64,000 bases of DNA from Ustilago trichophora (GCA_900323505.1 OOIN01000004.1:806001-870000); one strand, 5' to 3'; numbered from the stretch's first letter, positions 1-10,428 are shown. Program-made: numbers and translations. Notes: generated by a model from the letters alone, not told the origin.

Positions 1-191
1 TTGGATCAAGGCGAGAATTCAACCTGGTGCAGTCGACATTGTCCATTGACGCATGGTTGCGCCGACCCAATGAGATCTGAATCCACCTTCGAAGCGCTCA
101 AAGCTGATTGCCGGACGGATCAAGGCAACGAGTAGATTGTAAGAAAACGATTGTACATGATGGCAGCGTTTGCAATCTCGATGCGAGCCGA

Positions 192-1502
192 TCATTTGGG
201 CTCGCCCTCCACAGCTCCGCGCCACCACTTTGGCAAACACGAGTAGTCCTCGCGATCAAAAGATTGCTTTGGATCGCAGTTGCACCTGCCTGTGTCGTGA
301 TACTTTTTGCGATTGGCGGGACAGTGATTCCAGGGATTGTGAAAGTAGCCAATGTCGTCGAAATGATGCAATCGGCTCTTGTCCAACATCAAAATTACGG
401 CGATGGAATGGACGGGAGCGTCTCCCCATCGCTCGTAAAAGAAACCACCTGCTTTGTCGAGCCAATCAAAGTAGTCTAGGTACTGTTTTGATCGCCACCA
501 GCGAAGATCACCTATTTCAAAGTTGCTCCAGAAGTGGCACATATTCCATCCAGGTTCAAGCAAACGCTCTGGTTCGTCGGTCATGAAGTGAAGGCCGTTG
601 TTCTTGGCGAGGTAGTCGGGGTGTTGAGCGATGAATTTTTTGGTGGTGTCCCACAAAGTGGGGACGGTGTCGTAATACTCGTAGAGGGCCATTGTGAATC
701 CGTAGGTCTTGTTGTTCATCTGCATAAAGACGAAGGGATCGTAGTCGACGTCGCAGTAGAGCTTGATGCCAGGCTCGACACGCCAGTAGTAATCGAGGTC
801 GAGGGTAAGTTCGTGGCGGAAGAAGAAGCCAGACTGATAACGGCACATGTGGCGATAGCTTTCGGAAGAGCCGTAGATGATGCCCTTCATCTTTTCACGA
901 GTTTCGGCAGCCTTGTCTTGGCTGATAAAGTCGGGATAGCCCCAATGCTCCTTGGGGATCAAGCCGAAGCGGCACTGGCTGCGGGTCATCTGCTGGACGC
1001 CGCGCTTGAATTCTTCGGTGAAGGGCTCGTTGTTGAGGAAGATCCAAGGGTATCCGTACTTGCGATTGAATTTTTCCTCGACGTCTCGCATGGATTCTCG
1101 CATACCCTCTAGTTCAGAGTTTCTGACGAGAACAATGAAGCCGGCTTTAGCACGGGGTGCCTGGTTGGCCATCTGAGGAACAAATGACGGCGGGTAGAGG
1201 TTACCATCCTCTCCTACGTGTGCCCACTTTGTGAGTTCTTCGATGGATGAGGGTGTGCCTGGATTGTGAGTGTACATGTCGGCGACCGACTTGGGTGGCG
1301 GATAGGTGGAGCCGGCATGGTTGGGAGATTGCCAAGGATTGGCAAAGGCGGGAAGTGAGTTCCAGCGATCGCGAACATTCTGAACGCCATTAGAGGAGAA
1401 TGAGAGGTAGGTGGAGAAGGTCAGAACGAAAAGGAAGATGGTGACCAGCACGATTAGCCTCTGCGGGCGACGAAAGAGGGCATCGAAAAATCCAGACGCC
1501 AT
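192..1502 (-). CDS. GT15 alpha-1,2-mannosyltransferase (KRE2/KTR/MNT1 family)
   Basis: Type II Golgi membrane protein of 436 aa, intronless. A short cytoplasmic tail is followed by one hydrophobic anchor at about residues 17-38, then a stem, then the luminal catalytic domain from about residue 115. Family hallmarks are the block starting KAGFIVLVRN, the RHMCRYQSGFFF segment, and the nucleotide-sugar/metal region VEPGIKLYCDVDYDPF; the HDDIGYFHNP stretch near the end is also typical. In yeast these enzymes add alpha-1,2-mannose from GDP-mannose to N- and O-linked glycans of secreted and wall proteins. I take the first ATG (MASGFF) as start; the open frame reaches three codons further without an ATG. 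It shares a 674-bp divergent upstream region with the zinc-finger gene at 2177. The exact paralogue (KRE2 or one of the KTRs) cannot be decided here. Confidence 0.93.
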   Translation of the reverse strand: MASGFFDALFRRPQRLIVLVTIFLFVLTFSTYLSFSSNGVQNVRDRWNSLPAFANPWQSPNHAGSTYPPPKSVADMYTHNPGTPSSIEELTKWAHVGEDGNLYPPSFVPQMANQAPRAKAGFIVLVRNSELEGMRESMRDVEEKFNRKYGYPWIFLNNEPFTEEFKRGVQQMTRSQCRFGLIPKEHWGYPDFISQDKAAETREKMKGIIYGSSESYRHMCRYQSGFFFRHELTLDLDYYWRVEPGIKLYCDVDYDPFVFMQMNNKTYGFTMALYEYYDTVPTLWDTTKKFIAQHPDYLAKNNGLHFMTDEPERLLEPGWNMCHFWSNFEIGDLRWWRSKQYLDYFDWLDKAGGFFYERWGDAPVHSIAVILMLDKSRLHHFDDIGYFHNPWNHCPANRKKYHDTGRCNCDPKQSFDREDYSCLPKWWRGAVEGEPK

Positions 1503-2176
1503 AGTGGGCAATGGTAGCCTGTGGCAATCGTCAGGTAAGCTGCTGGGGCACTGACACAGCGAGTGGGGCTATCGGGATTGAGAGTGCCCGGTTTAATGTG
1601 ATGAGATGAGGACAAGTGGGTATTGTGCCCCAAAACAAGATGGATCCAACGTCAAGTGGGACAGAGTAAGCGACCGGCGCCCTTTGAATGAAAGAAGACG
1701 CGCAATAGTCTGACCTTGTCGAGCAGGTTCGTGAGATGCGGCGGTGTAGGATGTGGTGACAAACAAAGGAAGATTTGGACGATCTCTTGGAACTGGGAAT
1801 GCAAGAAAAGAGTTGCCAAGTTTGACGCCAAGCAGCGGTTGGGCCATGCTCGCTGTCGAAATTTGGAAGAAATTTCAGCCTCAGTCCAGCGCAGCCTAGC
1901 ATGGCATGGCACAGCATCGCACAGCCGAAACACACGAAAATTGATTTCGAGTTAACGTCAAGTCAAGCAACACCCGTAATTCTGACGCGAATGCGAGGCA
2001 CACATCACCATGGAACGCACGCGTGCTTTTGGATTGAACCCTGACGGTAACCAACTTTACACTCACTCGTTTCAAACACTCTCGAGCTCAACATACAGAT
2101 GGCGCCAACGCTGACAACTTCACTTCTCTGACGCTTTCAAACGGCCCGATATGGCGTCTGCGGTGGAGGCTCGGCC
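1503..2176. promoter_or_regulatory. Divergent intergenic promoter region
   Basis: This 674-bp spacer separates the start codons of the GT15 gene (-) and the zinc-finger gene (+), so it must hold both promoters and 5' leaders. I see no convincing coding frame, RNA gene or repeat. A GC-rich palindromic stretch around 1896-1916 (tagcatggcatggcaca) is the only local oddity. Confidence 0.5.
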
Positions 2177-4357
2177 ATGAAACCTCCAAGACCACCTTCC
2201 CCAACCTCGATGCCTTCGGTGGTCGTTCTGATCCCCGGCAGGGATGGTGACCTGGCTGGTATGCAGCCTTCTTCGACGTCGCCGTCTAAGCAGCAACATA
2301 CCCTCAGGCAAGCCACCATTCCACCCTCCGTCCCATCAAGGTCTCTTTCCCCCTCCGAGTCTACGTCCTCCTCCTTAGCTGCTCCATCTGCCTCCCATAC
2401 GTCACGACCCTCTTCTTCAAAACCGAGACGGCCTCTGCACGTGTCCACATCATCAGCATCGCTTTCGTCTTCATCTTCGCTCTCGAGGCAACCATCCAGC
2501 TCTTCATCAACATCCTCCTCTCCGGTCTCGCACGGTAGCCAAAGGAGCCGCAAAGGCCATCATGACAACCCCATCGACTTTTCAAATCCCTTCGGGTCGG
2601 ACGCATACATGTCCTCCAAGCGCTCTCCAGCCACGGGTCGAGATCTCTATACATGCCTTTGGCGTTTAAGAGACAAAAAAGGTGTTCTTGATCCAAACGG
2701 CCACATGTTTTGCAGCTGTCAGCTCATGACGGCAGATCTGCTCGCAAAGCATGTTCTCACTCAACACATTGTTGCTGTGCAACCAAATTCTACTCATCCT
2801 GTCCAGCCCAAGATTGCTTGCAAATGGGGAGGCTGTTTCAACCGCCACTACGACGCCCCAGGCCTTGCGGCACATTTGGTACACGACCATTTCACGCACC
2901 AAATGGGTCTCAAATACGCCTGCGTCGTCCAACACTGCTCCATCAAAACAATTCTTACCTCGCACGAGGCCTTGGAACGCCATCACACCCAGTACCATTC
3001 ATCCGCCACTCAAACCAACCTGATTCGCCCCATCTGGCAGCCCACACGAGCACTCAAGGACGATAAGCGCGCCTCACAACTGCTGGCTGCCATACGAAAG
3101 CTTGACGCTGTTGGGCCCACCGTGCCAAGGATCTCCGTCTCCGATGGTGCCAATCCAACTTTTACGCCCAGCAGCGAACGGGCCCGAACGATTCGCGCAA
3201 TTCATCTGAAACAAAAGTATTTTGACCCATTCGATTTGCGCCCGGGCCAAGGACAGGACGGTCAACCCTGGATTCGATTCTACAAACGCATCCAAAAGTG
3301 CTCCGAGTACGACGCTGATCTGCAGGCAGCTCATGACGCCATCTTTAGGGCAACAACGTACGATGAGCTCGACCTTGTTCGACTGCAATTGCAAGAATTT
3401 GACGGCGTCGATCTTGCCCACGACTCCATGCTTCACTCGATCGAAAATGGTCTACAGCAAGCGCAGCTGTACGAAGTGAACCGTCCATCTTCGCACCAGC
3501 AGAAGAACCGTATCCGAACACATCATCTACCTTTGCCTCCCCAAACCGGCGTCCAAGTCCTGCTCCCAGCAAGCTTAACAGAATCTCGTGTGGAATCGAT
3601 CAGCGCCGCGTCACTAGCTTCAATTGAGCGAGAATTGAGCTTCGACGCTTCAATGTCTAAACAGTATCGTTGGGTAGACACAGTTCTCAAGATGGGGCCA
3701 AATAAGGCAACCAAAGGCGCGGCGACCTCGACCGATGACTTTGACGACAATCCCGCTTCTGAAGAAGTTTTGCAAGACTGGGCGCCCCCTCTGCGCCTTG
3801 AGCCCTACCACACTTTTTCAAGGTGTCGATTCCCTACTGCCGAGGAAGAGACGGCATCCCAGGGGATGCAACGAGCAATTCGACGTCGAGCGGCTCTGAA
3901 CCCACGGAACGTCTCGAATAGCAGCAGTCTATCAACCTTAACCAGCCGCTCAAGCTCACAAAGCCGGCAAGCGCCAAGCTCAAGTTTAACTCCCCTTTCT
4001 CATCTTGGATTTCTCAGCCTCGATATGGCGCCTTCGCGAATCAAACGAGAGCTTGAAAATGATGATGATTCAACGCAAATCGACGGCTGTCAATCTGATC
4101 TTCTACCGCCGACCTCCCGTATCAAGCTTGAAGATGATGCAAGTTGTTTCATTGACCTCACCAGCGACTCGGATGACGAGATGCTCCCGCCATCAATCAA
4201 ATCTACACGGACTCCAGTGGATCAAATGCGTTCGATCAGCCCCAATCCAGTCTTTGTTGAACTCGAGTCTAATACACTGGTCGAGACCAGTCCAAGTGTT
4301 GACCGTTGGAAAGCTGAACATTGCCTCACCTCGTTCTCGCAGCAATCCGCGCATTGA
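2177..4357 (+). CDS. C2H2 zinc-finger nuclear protein with SIM-like and SUMO-site motifs
   Basis: 726 aa, intronless. The first 120 residues are Ser/Pro-rich low complexity. Residues of roughly 155-275 carry Cys/His pairs in a C2H2 arrangement: a degenerate first unit (CSCQLMTADLLAKHVLTQH), then CKWGGCFNRHYDAPGLAAH with a following H, then CVVQHCSIKTILTSHEALERH ending QYH. The spacing C-x4-C-x12-H resembles GLI/ZIC/AEBP2-type fingers. The C-terminal third is Ser-rich and holds two consensus sumoylation sites (IKRE near 622 and IKLE at 649-652), followed at once by FIDLTSDSDDE at 658, a textbook SUMO-interacting motif with an acidic tail. A DNA- or chromatin-binding regulator is inferred; I do not recognise a named orthologue. 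Confidence 0.75.
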   Translation: MKPPRPPSPTSMPSVVVLIPGRDGDLAGMQPSSTSPSKQQHTLRQATIPPSVPSRSLSPSESTSSSLAAPSASHTSRPSSSKPRRPLHVSTSSASLSSSSSLSRQPSSSSSTSSSPVSHGSQRSRKGHHDNPIDFSNPFGSDAYMSSKRSPATGRDLYTCLWRLRDKKGVLDPNGHMFCSCQLMTADLLAKHVLTQHIVAVQPNSTHPVQPKIACKWGGCFNRHYDAPGLAAHLVHDHFTHQMGLKYACVVQHCSIKTILTSHEALERHHTQYHSSATQTNLIRPIWQPTRALKDDKRASQLLAAIRKLDAVGPTVPRISVSDGANPTFTPSSERARTIRAIHLKQKYFDPFDLRPGQGQDGQPWIRFYKRIQKCSEYDADLQAAHDAIFRATTYDELDLVRLQLQEFDGVDLAHDSMLHSIENGLQQAQLYEVNRPSSHQQKNRIRTHHLPLPPQTGVQVLLPASLTESRVESISAASLASIERELSFDASMSKQYRWVDTVLKMGPNKATKGAATSTDDFDDNPASEEVLQDWAPPLRLEPYHTFSRCRFPTAEEETASQGMQRAIRRRAALNPRNVSNSSSLSTLTSRSSSQSRQAPSSSLTPLSHLGFLSLDMAPSRIKRELENDDDSTQIDGCQSDLLPPTSRIKLEDDASCFIDLTSDSDDEMLPPSIKSTRTPVDQMRSISPNPVFVELESNTLVETSPSVDRWKAEHCLTSFSQQSAH

Positions 4358-4695
4358 ACGAACAGCATTCTCGAAAACGTTCCAGATCGCGACAGTTGCA
4401 CGACACTGGTTTCTAACAACCAACTCAGCCACCACGTCGTTCCGACGTCATTGTAATCGTCCTAGTCGCCACAGGCTGCTTCGAGAGATTCCTGTACAAC
4501 AGTTTCATTTGATCATCTAGAATCCGAGCTCGATGATCCATTCAGATGCGTGTTCGATCGGACTCAAGGGGACGGGCACATTATCGTCCGTTCGGGTTCA
4601 GGTTTTGCTCTGTTGCAAGCGCGCATTTACCCCCTTACCCGAACACATGTAGTGAGCGAACGATCCTGAAATTTCGAGGCGAGGCACACGACCAA

Positions 4696-4762
<67 letters not shown>

Positions 4763-4999
4763 AATTCAGCACGACCACTTCCGCTTGCTCAGCAATCATC
4801 ACATACAACAATGGTGTGGCAATGTTGATGGTTCAGAGGACGAGACCTTGATAAGAGAATGGAATTATGAATGGAGCATGAAAATCAAGCTCACTTGTCC
4901 ATTGATTAAGCTGATGGTCAATCTTACATACAGATATCCAACCAGAGCATGTTGCGGACCCTTTACGATCAAAGAAGCGGGCAAATCTTATTCAACGAT
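4358..4999. other. Convergent 3' spacer containing a long poly-T tract
   Basis: Space between the 3' ends of the zinc-finger gene (+) and the dioxygenase gene (-). Apart from the homopolymer at 4698-4760 I see no gene. The 3' UTRs of both genes probably lie here. Confidence 0.5.
4698..4760 (-). repeat. 63-nt uninterrupted poly-T (poly-A on the minus strand)
   Basis: A pure run of 63 T begins after ccaatc and ends before gcaattcagc. Read on the minus strand it is a poly-A run 240 bp downstream of the stop codon of the dioxygenase gene. It may be a simple homopolymer, the tail of a retroposed sequence, or an assembly-length artefact. Confidence 0.95.
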
Positions 5000-6268
5000 T
5001 CATAACTCGACAAGGTGCCGATAGAAAGCATTGACTACGCCAGGATGACTCCTAACTAGCCCTCTCCAATTAATCCAACCAAACGGCTCGTCGGCCTTGG
5101 CGAAGAGATCGCCTTTGGGTACATCACTCACAATTTCGCCATTGTTCCGCTTGGACTCTGCCTTCTGCCATGCCTCCACCAACTCGCTGCTGAATCTGTC
5201 GGAATTCAACGGCTCCAAATATGTATTGAGCGCAGGCGAGCTGAAGAATGCGACCGAGAATCTGTCTTTCGTGCCCGACGGATTAGATACGACCCGGTGA
5301 GTTGCCGCTTGTACAATGCCATTGGTGAGGAATTCCACCTGCTGGCCAAAATTGACGATGATGGATCCTTCGACGTGGGGGATGGACAGCCATGATCCGG
5401 TGAAGTCTTGGCCTTCTAGACCGCCAACTTCAGCGGAGGGCGCAAGGATTGTGAGCCAGCCGCTGTCCTTGTGCGCTCCGACGCCTTGGGTGCTGGAAGG
5501 ATCGGAGCGTGTGATGCCGTCGACAGTGGAACCGGTTGGATAACGGATCGTTTTCATGCGGGCATAAGGCAATGCGCCCAACTGGTCTAACGCAGGGTCC
5601 GTGGTTTGACGCTTGTGCTTTGTTTTGCCTGTCAAGAATTGCGACAGCTCGCCCTCGTCTACGCCCAATGCCAACTCGATCGCTCGCGTCAGCTGGTTGG
5701 ATACTTCGTTGGCCGTCTCGAACCAATCCAACACAATCCTCCTGTGCCCTTCGCAGGTTGTATCACTGACGAATTGATTCGGGCCGTAGAGGTTCAAGAA
5801 TGGATGTCTCTCCAACAGCTCTTTATCTTCTACTGGCTGTACTTCTGGTGCGTAATCAACTTGATCGCGCAGATCTTGCTTTTGCAGGGTGCGTTCGTCG
5901 CCGAACTTGCAGTAGCCGCGAAAGTGTCGGCTGTTGTCCATATCAATCTTGAGCCGGTCTTGAATGGGAAGGGAGAAGAAGCGAGAGACGAGATCAAACA
6001 TGTCCGCCCGTTTGTCATCGAGGGGAGTGCCGTGAAGGTAAAAGAAACCGATGCCAACCATGGCGAGACGGAGCGAGGCGACGAAGCGTTGAGATGAGGG
6101 CGAGTTCGGGTCAGCAGGATCCCAGAGGGTGTAATCTAGGTGATAGTCGGAGAAGGAAGACAACGACTGCTGCTGCTGCTGCTGCGTTGAGCCGCCTTTG
6201 GGTTGATGTGCATCTTTGCTGGGGACAGCACCCGATGATGGGGCCGATGGAACTGCTGTCGGAGCCAT
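5000..6268 (-). CDS. 2-oxoglutarate/Fe(II)-dependent dioxygenase (isopenicillin N synthase-like)
   Basis: 422 aa, intronless, starting at MAPTAVPS (the frame upstream has no ATG). The N-terminal DIOX_N part includes GIGFFYLHGTPL and FFSLPIQDRL. The double-stranded beta-helix part has the iron ligands: His and Asp in GVGAHKDSGWLTIL, and the distal His in QAATHRVVSNPSG, followed by the 2-oxoglutarate-binding R-x-S in KDRFSVAFF. The family oxidises small molecules, for example in secondary metabolism, hormone or flavonoid-like chemistry; the substrate cannot be read from sequence. A polyglutamine run (about residues 30-36) comes from a CTG/CAG repeat near 6168-6185. The cytosolic location is inferred from the absence of signals. 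A poly-A stretch lies 240 bp downstream on the coding strand. Confidence 0.9.
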   Translation of the reverse strand: MAPTAVPSAPSSGAVPSKDAHQPKGGSTQQQQQQSLSSFSDYHLDYTLWDPADPNSPSSQRFVASLRLAMVGIGFFYLHGTPLDDKRADMFDLVSRFFSLPIQDRLKIDMDNSRHFRGYCKFGDERTLQKQDLRDQVDYAPEVQPVEDKELLERHPFLNLYGPNQFVSDTTCEGHRRIVLDWFETANEVSNQLTRAIELALGVDEGELSQFLTGKTKHKRQTTDPALDQLGALPYARMKTIRYPTGSTVDGITRSDPSSTQGVGAHKDSGWLTILAPSAEVGGLEGQDFTGSWLSIPHVEGSIIVNFGQQVEFLTNGIVQAATHRVVSNPSGTKDRFSVAFFSSPALNTYLEPLNSDRFSSELVEAWQKAESKRNNGEIVSDVPKGDLFAKADEPFGWINWRGLVRSHPGVVNAFYRHLVEL

Positions 6269-6733
6269 GCTGTATGGTGCCGTGATAGCCACAGACGGTT
6301 GTGATGGCAGCCTTGCAGATGAGGGGGGGGATGCGCTATGGTGAGACCAGAACAGAAGTATGTTGAACTATGTAGCAAAAGAGAGAGCTGGCGATGTCGA
6401 AAGTCTGAGTCGAAGGTGATAGCAAATGGAAGAAAGGGGAGGATTTTGAGCTTCCCCGCACTTTTTGTACCACGAGAGGTACGTGCGTTTGGCCTGGATG
6501 CAAGAACGGCAATGTGGAAGACGTGCTCTCCTGCCAAATTCGCGTCACTGAGCCACACATCCCGGAGCAGAGATAAGACAGTGTAGCCGCTGGTAGCGCC
6601 GAGTCCCGTCCTCTCTGCAGCCGCAACCTTGATGCGACTTGGCCCACAACAATACGACCAAACGAAGTGTCGTACCTTGTGAATGGAGTCCTTTCCCGAC
6701 TTGTTTCCGCAACATTTGTCCAAGTTTTGGACG
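6269..6733. promoter_or_regulatory. Dioxygenase upstream region, truncated by retrotransposon insertion
   Basis: 465 bp between the dioxygenase start and the B2 end of the retrotransposon. It should hold the dioxygenase promoter. A G8 run lies at about 6322-6329. I see no gene. Confidence 0.45.
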
Positions 6734-6849
6734 TCCCGTCTGACCTATCGAGGCAATACACACTCGTGCGAGAGACCTGAGACATTAGCATAGATTGCAG
6801 GCAAGAGACCCGTGAGGTCCTTGAGCTCGCAGGAGGCTCCCGGCCCGCC
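6734..6849 (-). repeat. Ngaro split direct repeat B2 (outer 3' end)
   Basis: 116 bp identical by eye to 7088-7203, beginning tcccgtctgacctatcg and ending ggcccgcc on the plus strand. It forms the outer 3' boundary of the element; the flank is gttttggacg. Confidence 0.92.
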
Positions 6850-6908
6850 GTGAGAGGGGCCGGTCAAGCGCAGGAACGAGCGGCAAGGGTGTGGAGATAC
6901 AGGGTGGG

Positions 6909-7087
6909 CGAAAGAGCTGCCGCCAACAAGCGATATGCGCTGTTGGCTCAAAGAAACAAGATGGTGGAGAAGAGACAGGCTACGTGAGGAGCACAAATGA
7001 GATTAGAGAGCGACACGTAGCATGTGAGAGAGGATACGGCCGATAGGCTCAGCCCAGACGCGCACGCCCTCTATACCACGTGATGCA
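6909..7087 (-). repeat. Ngaro split direct repeat A2
   Basis: 179 bp matching 11768-11946 with a single visible difference. It begins cgaaagagctgccgcc and ends cacgtgatgca on the plus strand, directly abutting B1. Confidence 0.92.
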
Positions 7088-7203
7088 TCCCGTCTGACCT
7101 ATCGAGGCAATACACACTCGTGCGAGAGACCTGAGACATTAGCATAGATTGCAGGCAAGAGACCCGTGAGGTCCTTGAGCTCGCAGGAGGCTCCCGGCCC
7201 GCC
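7088..7203 (-). repeat. Ngaro split direct repeat B1
   Basis: 116-bp internal copy of B2, lying immediately next to A2. The stop codon of the RT reading frame (7099-7101) falls inside it. Confidence 0.92.
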
Positions 7204-10200
7204 AAAGGACTGTCGCGTCGCCTGCGCAGCAGGTAGCGGTCGCGACAGAGGGGCCGTGGAGGCACCGCCCAGGCTAAAGGACGGGGTCCCGCCAGGAGGC
7301 GTCAACAGGGACCAGAGGACCATGTCGGACGCGGTACAGGGCGGAGGCGACCATGGTGCGACGCTCGGTGGCGGTACGGTCGACGTAGCGCCGGTAGCAG
7401 TCGGAATTCCAGCGCCCCAGTAGCTTGATGGTGTCGGTGTCAACACCCTGCGACGCCGCCCACGTCGCTGCCCCCCGGCGGAACAAGTGGCCTGCATACT
7501 GCCGGACGTCGAGCTGAAGGCGAGAGATGGCCTGTCGCAGGTGGTGGAGAAAGATCGACCGAGTGAGAGGTCGATGGCCGTCCTGGAGACCGAAGAGCGG
7601 CGCTGTGGCGTGACGGCCAGCTGGGCAGATGAGACGGAGCGCCGAGTAGGGGCATTCGACGCCGCCAACGCGAGGGACGACCAAGGGAGCGCCGAGTCGG
7701 AATGGGTCCGTTTTGGACGAGGGGAGGAGGAGGATGGCATAGTTGTCGTGCCAAGTGACCGATCCCACAAGCAGGTTGGTGGGGTTGGCCGCATCCCAGG
7801 TGACCTCGCCGCAGCGTAAGAAGCAAGCGAATGACACAGCGAAGGCGGCAGCGACGACCTGGCGGTCCCAAGGGGTGAGGGCGGACGAACGCGGTAGCTC
7901 CTCCAGGATGGCACGAAGGAGAGGGAGGGTAATCGGCAACTTCGACGCGGCAGGGCGGAGGCCGAGCGTCCGTTTGATGCCGCGGACTGCGCGCTCGAGG
8001 CGTCCTTGTCCAAAACCGTCGAGGCTGAGGCCCAAGTCGACATGCCATGATCTGAGAGCGTCAAGCTCGTGCTTGACGCTATGGTACGGCTTCGACCGGG
8101 CCATGTCGCAGACCCACTCGGTGAGGTACAGGTCAGACGCAGGGTAGGCGGTGGCGTTGTGCCCAAAGCGTCGTGCGATAAAGGCGGCGTAGCGACCTGG
8201 GACACCAGAGCTACGTCGACGACTGGACTCGGCAAGACCACGCCATATGAACGCGGCGGCGGCAGTGGAGCAGCCAGTAGCGGCGACAAAGGACAGTGGT
8301 GGGGCGTGGCGGGTGCCACTGGGAAGAGGAGCTGATGAGCCCTTGGAAAACGCTGCAGGATGAGGGCAAAACGGCGGCAAGAAAGGAGGTCAGCCAGGTG
8401 GTTGTCCTCCGACGCCACGCGGACAGGGTGGAGGGTGAGTTGGAGGCGGAAACATAAGCCGAAGATCTCACGCAGAAGTGTCTGTGTGAGGGGATCCCGA
8501 GACCGGCCGGAACGGAGCCCGTATTCGACGTTAGTGTTGTCGACGTGGATGACAACTAGGCGAGGGCCGTCCCAAAGGGGGGAAAAGGTTCGCAAGGCGT
8601 CCAGCACAGCAAGCGCCTCGTGGAAGCGGATGTCCTTACCGCGATGGCGTTTGGGGACTTCCTTGCACCATACGGCCGACGGCGACGTCATCAGGCCCCA
8701 GTGGGCACCGTAGCCTCGCTTGGAGGCGTCCGTCCAGACGTGCTCGACGACGAGAGGTGACGGCTGGAGCAGGGAGTGACCTGGCCAGGACTGAAGAGTG
8801 GCCCGCCACCATCGCAGTTCGGCCGCTGCCGGACGGCAGATCCGGCGAAGATTGAGGGGTTGGCGGTGTGCCGCCTTGGAGGTGTCGTAGAGTCGTCGCA
8901 GGAAGGCCTTGCCCTGCGGGACAACCTGCGTGACGAACTGCAGGAGTCCGGCAATGCGTTGCCAGTCCAGGAGACGGGCGGACTGACGTGACAGAAGGTG
9001 ATTGATGGCGTCCAGAATGCGCTGTCGCCGCTCGACAGTGATGCCGACCGTCTGCTGAATAGTGTTGACTTCGATGCCCAAGATTTCCAGGCGCGTCTGG
9101 TTCCACGACGTCTTGGAGGGGGCGAGCTGGAGACCAAAGGCACGACAGGCTAGCGCGAGAGCATGAAGAGGGAGCCCGGCTGCGGCAGAGGACGGCGTGA
9201 CGCCAAAGAAGTCGTCGAGGTAGTGCTCGACTGGGTGGTTGGTAGTCGACTGGACGACCCAGTGGAGAGACTCTGCGAAGAGATTGAAGAGCCACGGTGC
9301 GCTGCGTCCGCCGAAGGTGAGACCCGTCTCCATGTAGTAGAGGCCGTCGAAGCTAAGGCCAAGGAGACGGGCATCGTCCGAGGCCGTCACGATGTGTCGA
9401 AAGGCGTCGGTGAGGTCGCTCTTCCATAGGCGGCAGCCTGGGTTATCTCGGACAAAGGACAGGATCGGAGCCAGCGTGGCGTAGCGGATGGCGGTGAAGT
9501 GGGGGGCGATGCCGTCGTTGACGGCTGGAAGTTGGCCTGTTACCGGTCGGCGAGGGTGCGACAAATGATGAATAGTGCGCAGCTTTGTCGACCGTGGTTT
9601 GGGGACTGTGCCCACCGGTGAGCAGACGAGGCGACAGGTGTGCGGTTCGACCGTGACGATGCGACCTTCTTCCAGGCGGGCTGCAAGCTCGGCTCGCACG
9701 TGCGCTGCGCCGACGGCATCCATCGGTAGGTTCTTGACGGTGCCGAAGCGGCTGCTGTGTCGAAGGGGACCAGAGTACCCGATGAGGATGCCGTGCCGTA
9801 TGGCGCCAAGAAGTTGGTCGACAAAGGCTCGGTCGGGGTAGTCGGCTAGCGCTACCTGCCAGGCGTCGACTGATGCCTGGATAGAGCCGTGTCGCGCAGG
9901 CTGGGACGATGGCGAAAAGATGGGCTCGACCATGGTGGTGTTGGGGCGGGCTGGTGGGCGGTAGGACTGGAGAGCCTGCAGAGAGGTTAGAGACTGGTCA
10001 GCCGACGGAACGAGCAGAGGGTCTAGTGACTCGCCTGCCGCGGTCGGCTGGTGAGGAGCCGCTGTAGTCGACAAGTATGCGCTAGGCGGCGACGACTGGG
10101 GCTCGAGGGGGCCGCTGTGGGACGTCACGCACGCTGACTGGCAGGCTGCGTGGTCACGGGGCTGCTGGGGATGAAGGGCGACCGCGGTGGGCAGACAGGA

Positions 10201-10428
10201 CAGCCTGGCTGTCGCTGTGTCTGGCCGGGATCGGGAGCTGTCGCTGAGTGACACGGCGCACGCTGGGGCCCAGGCTGCGCCGTCACGGGACAGAGACGGA
10301 GAGGTGTTGGCTGCTGTGGAGATCGACGACAGACCCAAGGCGGTAGCATCGTTCCGGAGTCGGGGTGTGCCACTGAGCAACAACCCACACGCTGCTGGGC
10401 AGGCTGTGAGGTCGCGGGGCTGGGTCAA
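7099..10428 (-). CDS. Reverse transcriptase-RNase H frame of the Ngaro-type element
   Basis: Open frame of 1,109 codons. The reverse transcriptase occupies about residues 230-480, with the active site YLDDFF at plus 9205-9222 and the preceding [13 protein letters not shown] block. RNase H follows at about 560-690, with [14 protein letters not shown], an EALAVLDAL helix and [11 protein letters not shown] supplying the acidic residues. Beyond about residue 690 the frame stays open for another 1.2 kb over the recombinase gene but reads as low-complexity Ser/Pro/Arg sequence, so this part is probably not functional protein. The frame opens with a TTG; the first ATG (MVEPIF) is at 9933, just before the RT domain. 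It is in the +1 frame relative to the gag-like frame. Confidence 0.88.
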   Translation of the reverse strand: MTQPRDLTACPAACGLLLSGTPRLRNDATALGLSSISTAANTSPSLSRDGAAWAPACAVSLSDSSRSRPDTATARLSCLPTAVALHPQQPRDHAACQSACVTSHSGPLEPQSSPPSAYLSTTAAPHQPTAAGESLDPLLVPSADQSLTSLQALQSYRPPARPNTTMVEPIFSPSSQPARHGSIQASVDAWQVALADYPDRAFVDQLLGAIRHGILIGYSGPLRHSSRFGTVKNLPMDAVGAAHVRAELAARLEEGRIVTVEPHTCRLVCSPVGTVPKPRSTKLRTIHHLSHPRRPVTGQLPAVNDGIAPHFTAIRYATLAPILSFVRDNPGCRLWKSDLTDAFRHIVTASDDARLLGLSFDGLYYMETGLTFGGRSAPWLFNLFAESLHWVVQSTTNHPVEHYLDDFFGVTPSSAAAGLPLHALALACRAFGLQLAPSKTSWNQTRLEILGIEVNTIQQTVGITVERRQRILDAINHLLSRQSARLLDWQRIAGLLQFVTQVVPQGKAFLRRLYDTSKAAHRQPLNLRRICRPAAAELRWWRATLQSWPGHSLLQPSPLVVEHVWTDASKRGYGAHWGLMTSPSAVWCKEVPKRHRGKDIRFHEALAVLDALRTFSPLWDGPRLVVIHVDNTNVEYGLRSGRSRDPLTQTLLREIFGLCFRLQLTLHPVRVASEDNHLADLLSCRRFALILQRFPRAHQLLFPVAPATPHHCPLSPLLAAPLPPPRSYGVVLPSPVVDVALVSQVATPPLSHDALGTTPPPTLRLTCTSPSGSATWPGRSRTIASSTSLTLSDHGMSTWASASTVLDKDASSAQSAASNGRSASALPRRSCRLPSLSFVPSWRSYRVRPPSPLGTARSSLPPSLCHSLASYAAARSPGMRPTPPTCLWDRSLGTTTMPSSSSPRPKRTHSDSALPWSSLALAASNAPTRRSVSSAQLAVTPQRRSSVSRTAIDLSLGRSFSTTCDRPSLAFSSTSGSMQATCSAGGQRRGRRRRVLTPTPSSYWGAGIPTATGATSTVPPPSVAPWSPPPCTASDMVLWSLLTPPGGTPSFSLGGASTAPLSRPLPAAQATRQSFGGPGASCELKDLTGLLPAIYANVSGLSHECVLPR
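7274..8380 (-). CDS. Tyrosine recombinase of the Ngaro-type element
   Basis: About 368 codons encoding a phage-integrase-like tyrosine recombinase. An N-terminal SAM-like/core-binding region (about residues 60-175) precedes the catalytic domain. Visible catalytic residues are the first Arg in [12 protein letters not shown] (plus strand about 7790-7824), the H-x-x-R pair in [12 protein letters not shown] (about 7463-7492) and the nucleophilic Tyr in [12 protein letters not shown] (about 7381-7413). It cuts and rejoins DNA to integrate the circular cDNA. The frame is open from a TTG and has no early ATG, and it lies in the -1 frame relative to the RT frame, which overlaps it completely, so expression by frameshifting, splicing or reinitiation is likely. 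Confidence 0.9.
   Translation of the reverse strand: MPPFCPHPAAFSKGSSAPLPSGTRHAPPLSFVAATGCSTAAAAFIWRGLAESSRRRSSGVPGRYAAFIARRFGHNATAYPASDLYLTEWVCDMARSKPYHSVKHELDALRSWHVDLGLSLDGFGQGRLERAVRGIKRTLGLRPAASKLPITLPLLRAILEELPRSSALTPWDRQVVAAAFAVSFACFLRCGEVTWDAANPTNLLVGSVTWHDNYAILLLPSSKTDPFRLGAPLVVPRVGGVECPYSALRLICPAGRHATAPLFGLQDGHRPLTRSIFLHHLRQAISRLQLDVRQYAGHLFRRGAATWAASQGVDTDTIKLLGRWNSDCYRRYVDRTATERRTMVASALYRVRHGPLVPVDASWRDPVL

Noticed and set aside
6745..7060. A possible separate solo-repeat insertion next to the retrotransposon
   Set aside because: The copies correspond exactly to A2 and B2 of one Ngaro-type element, so a second insertion is unnecessary.
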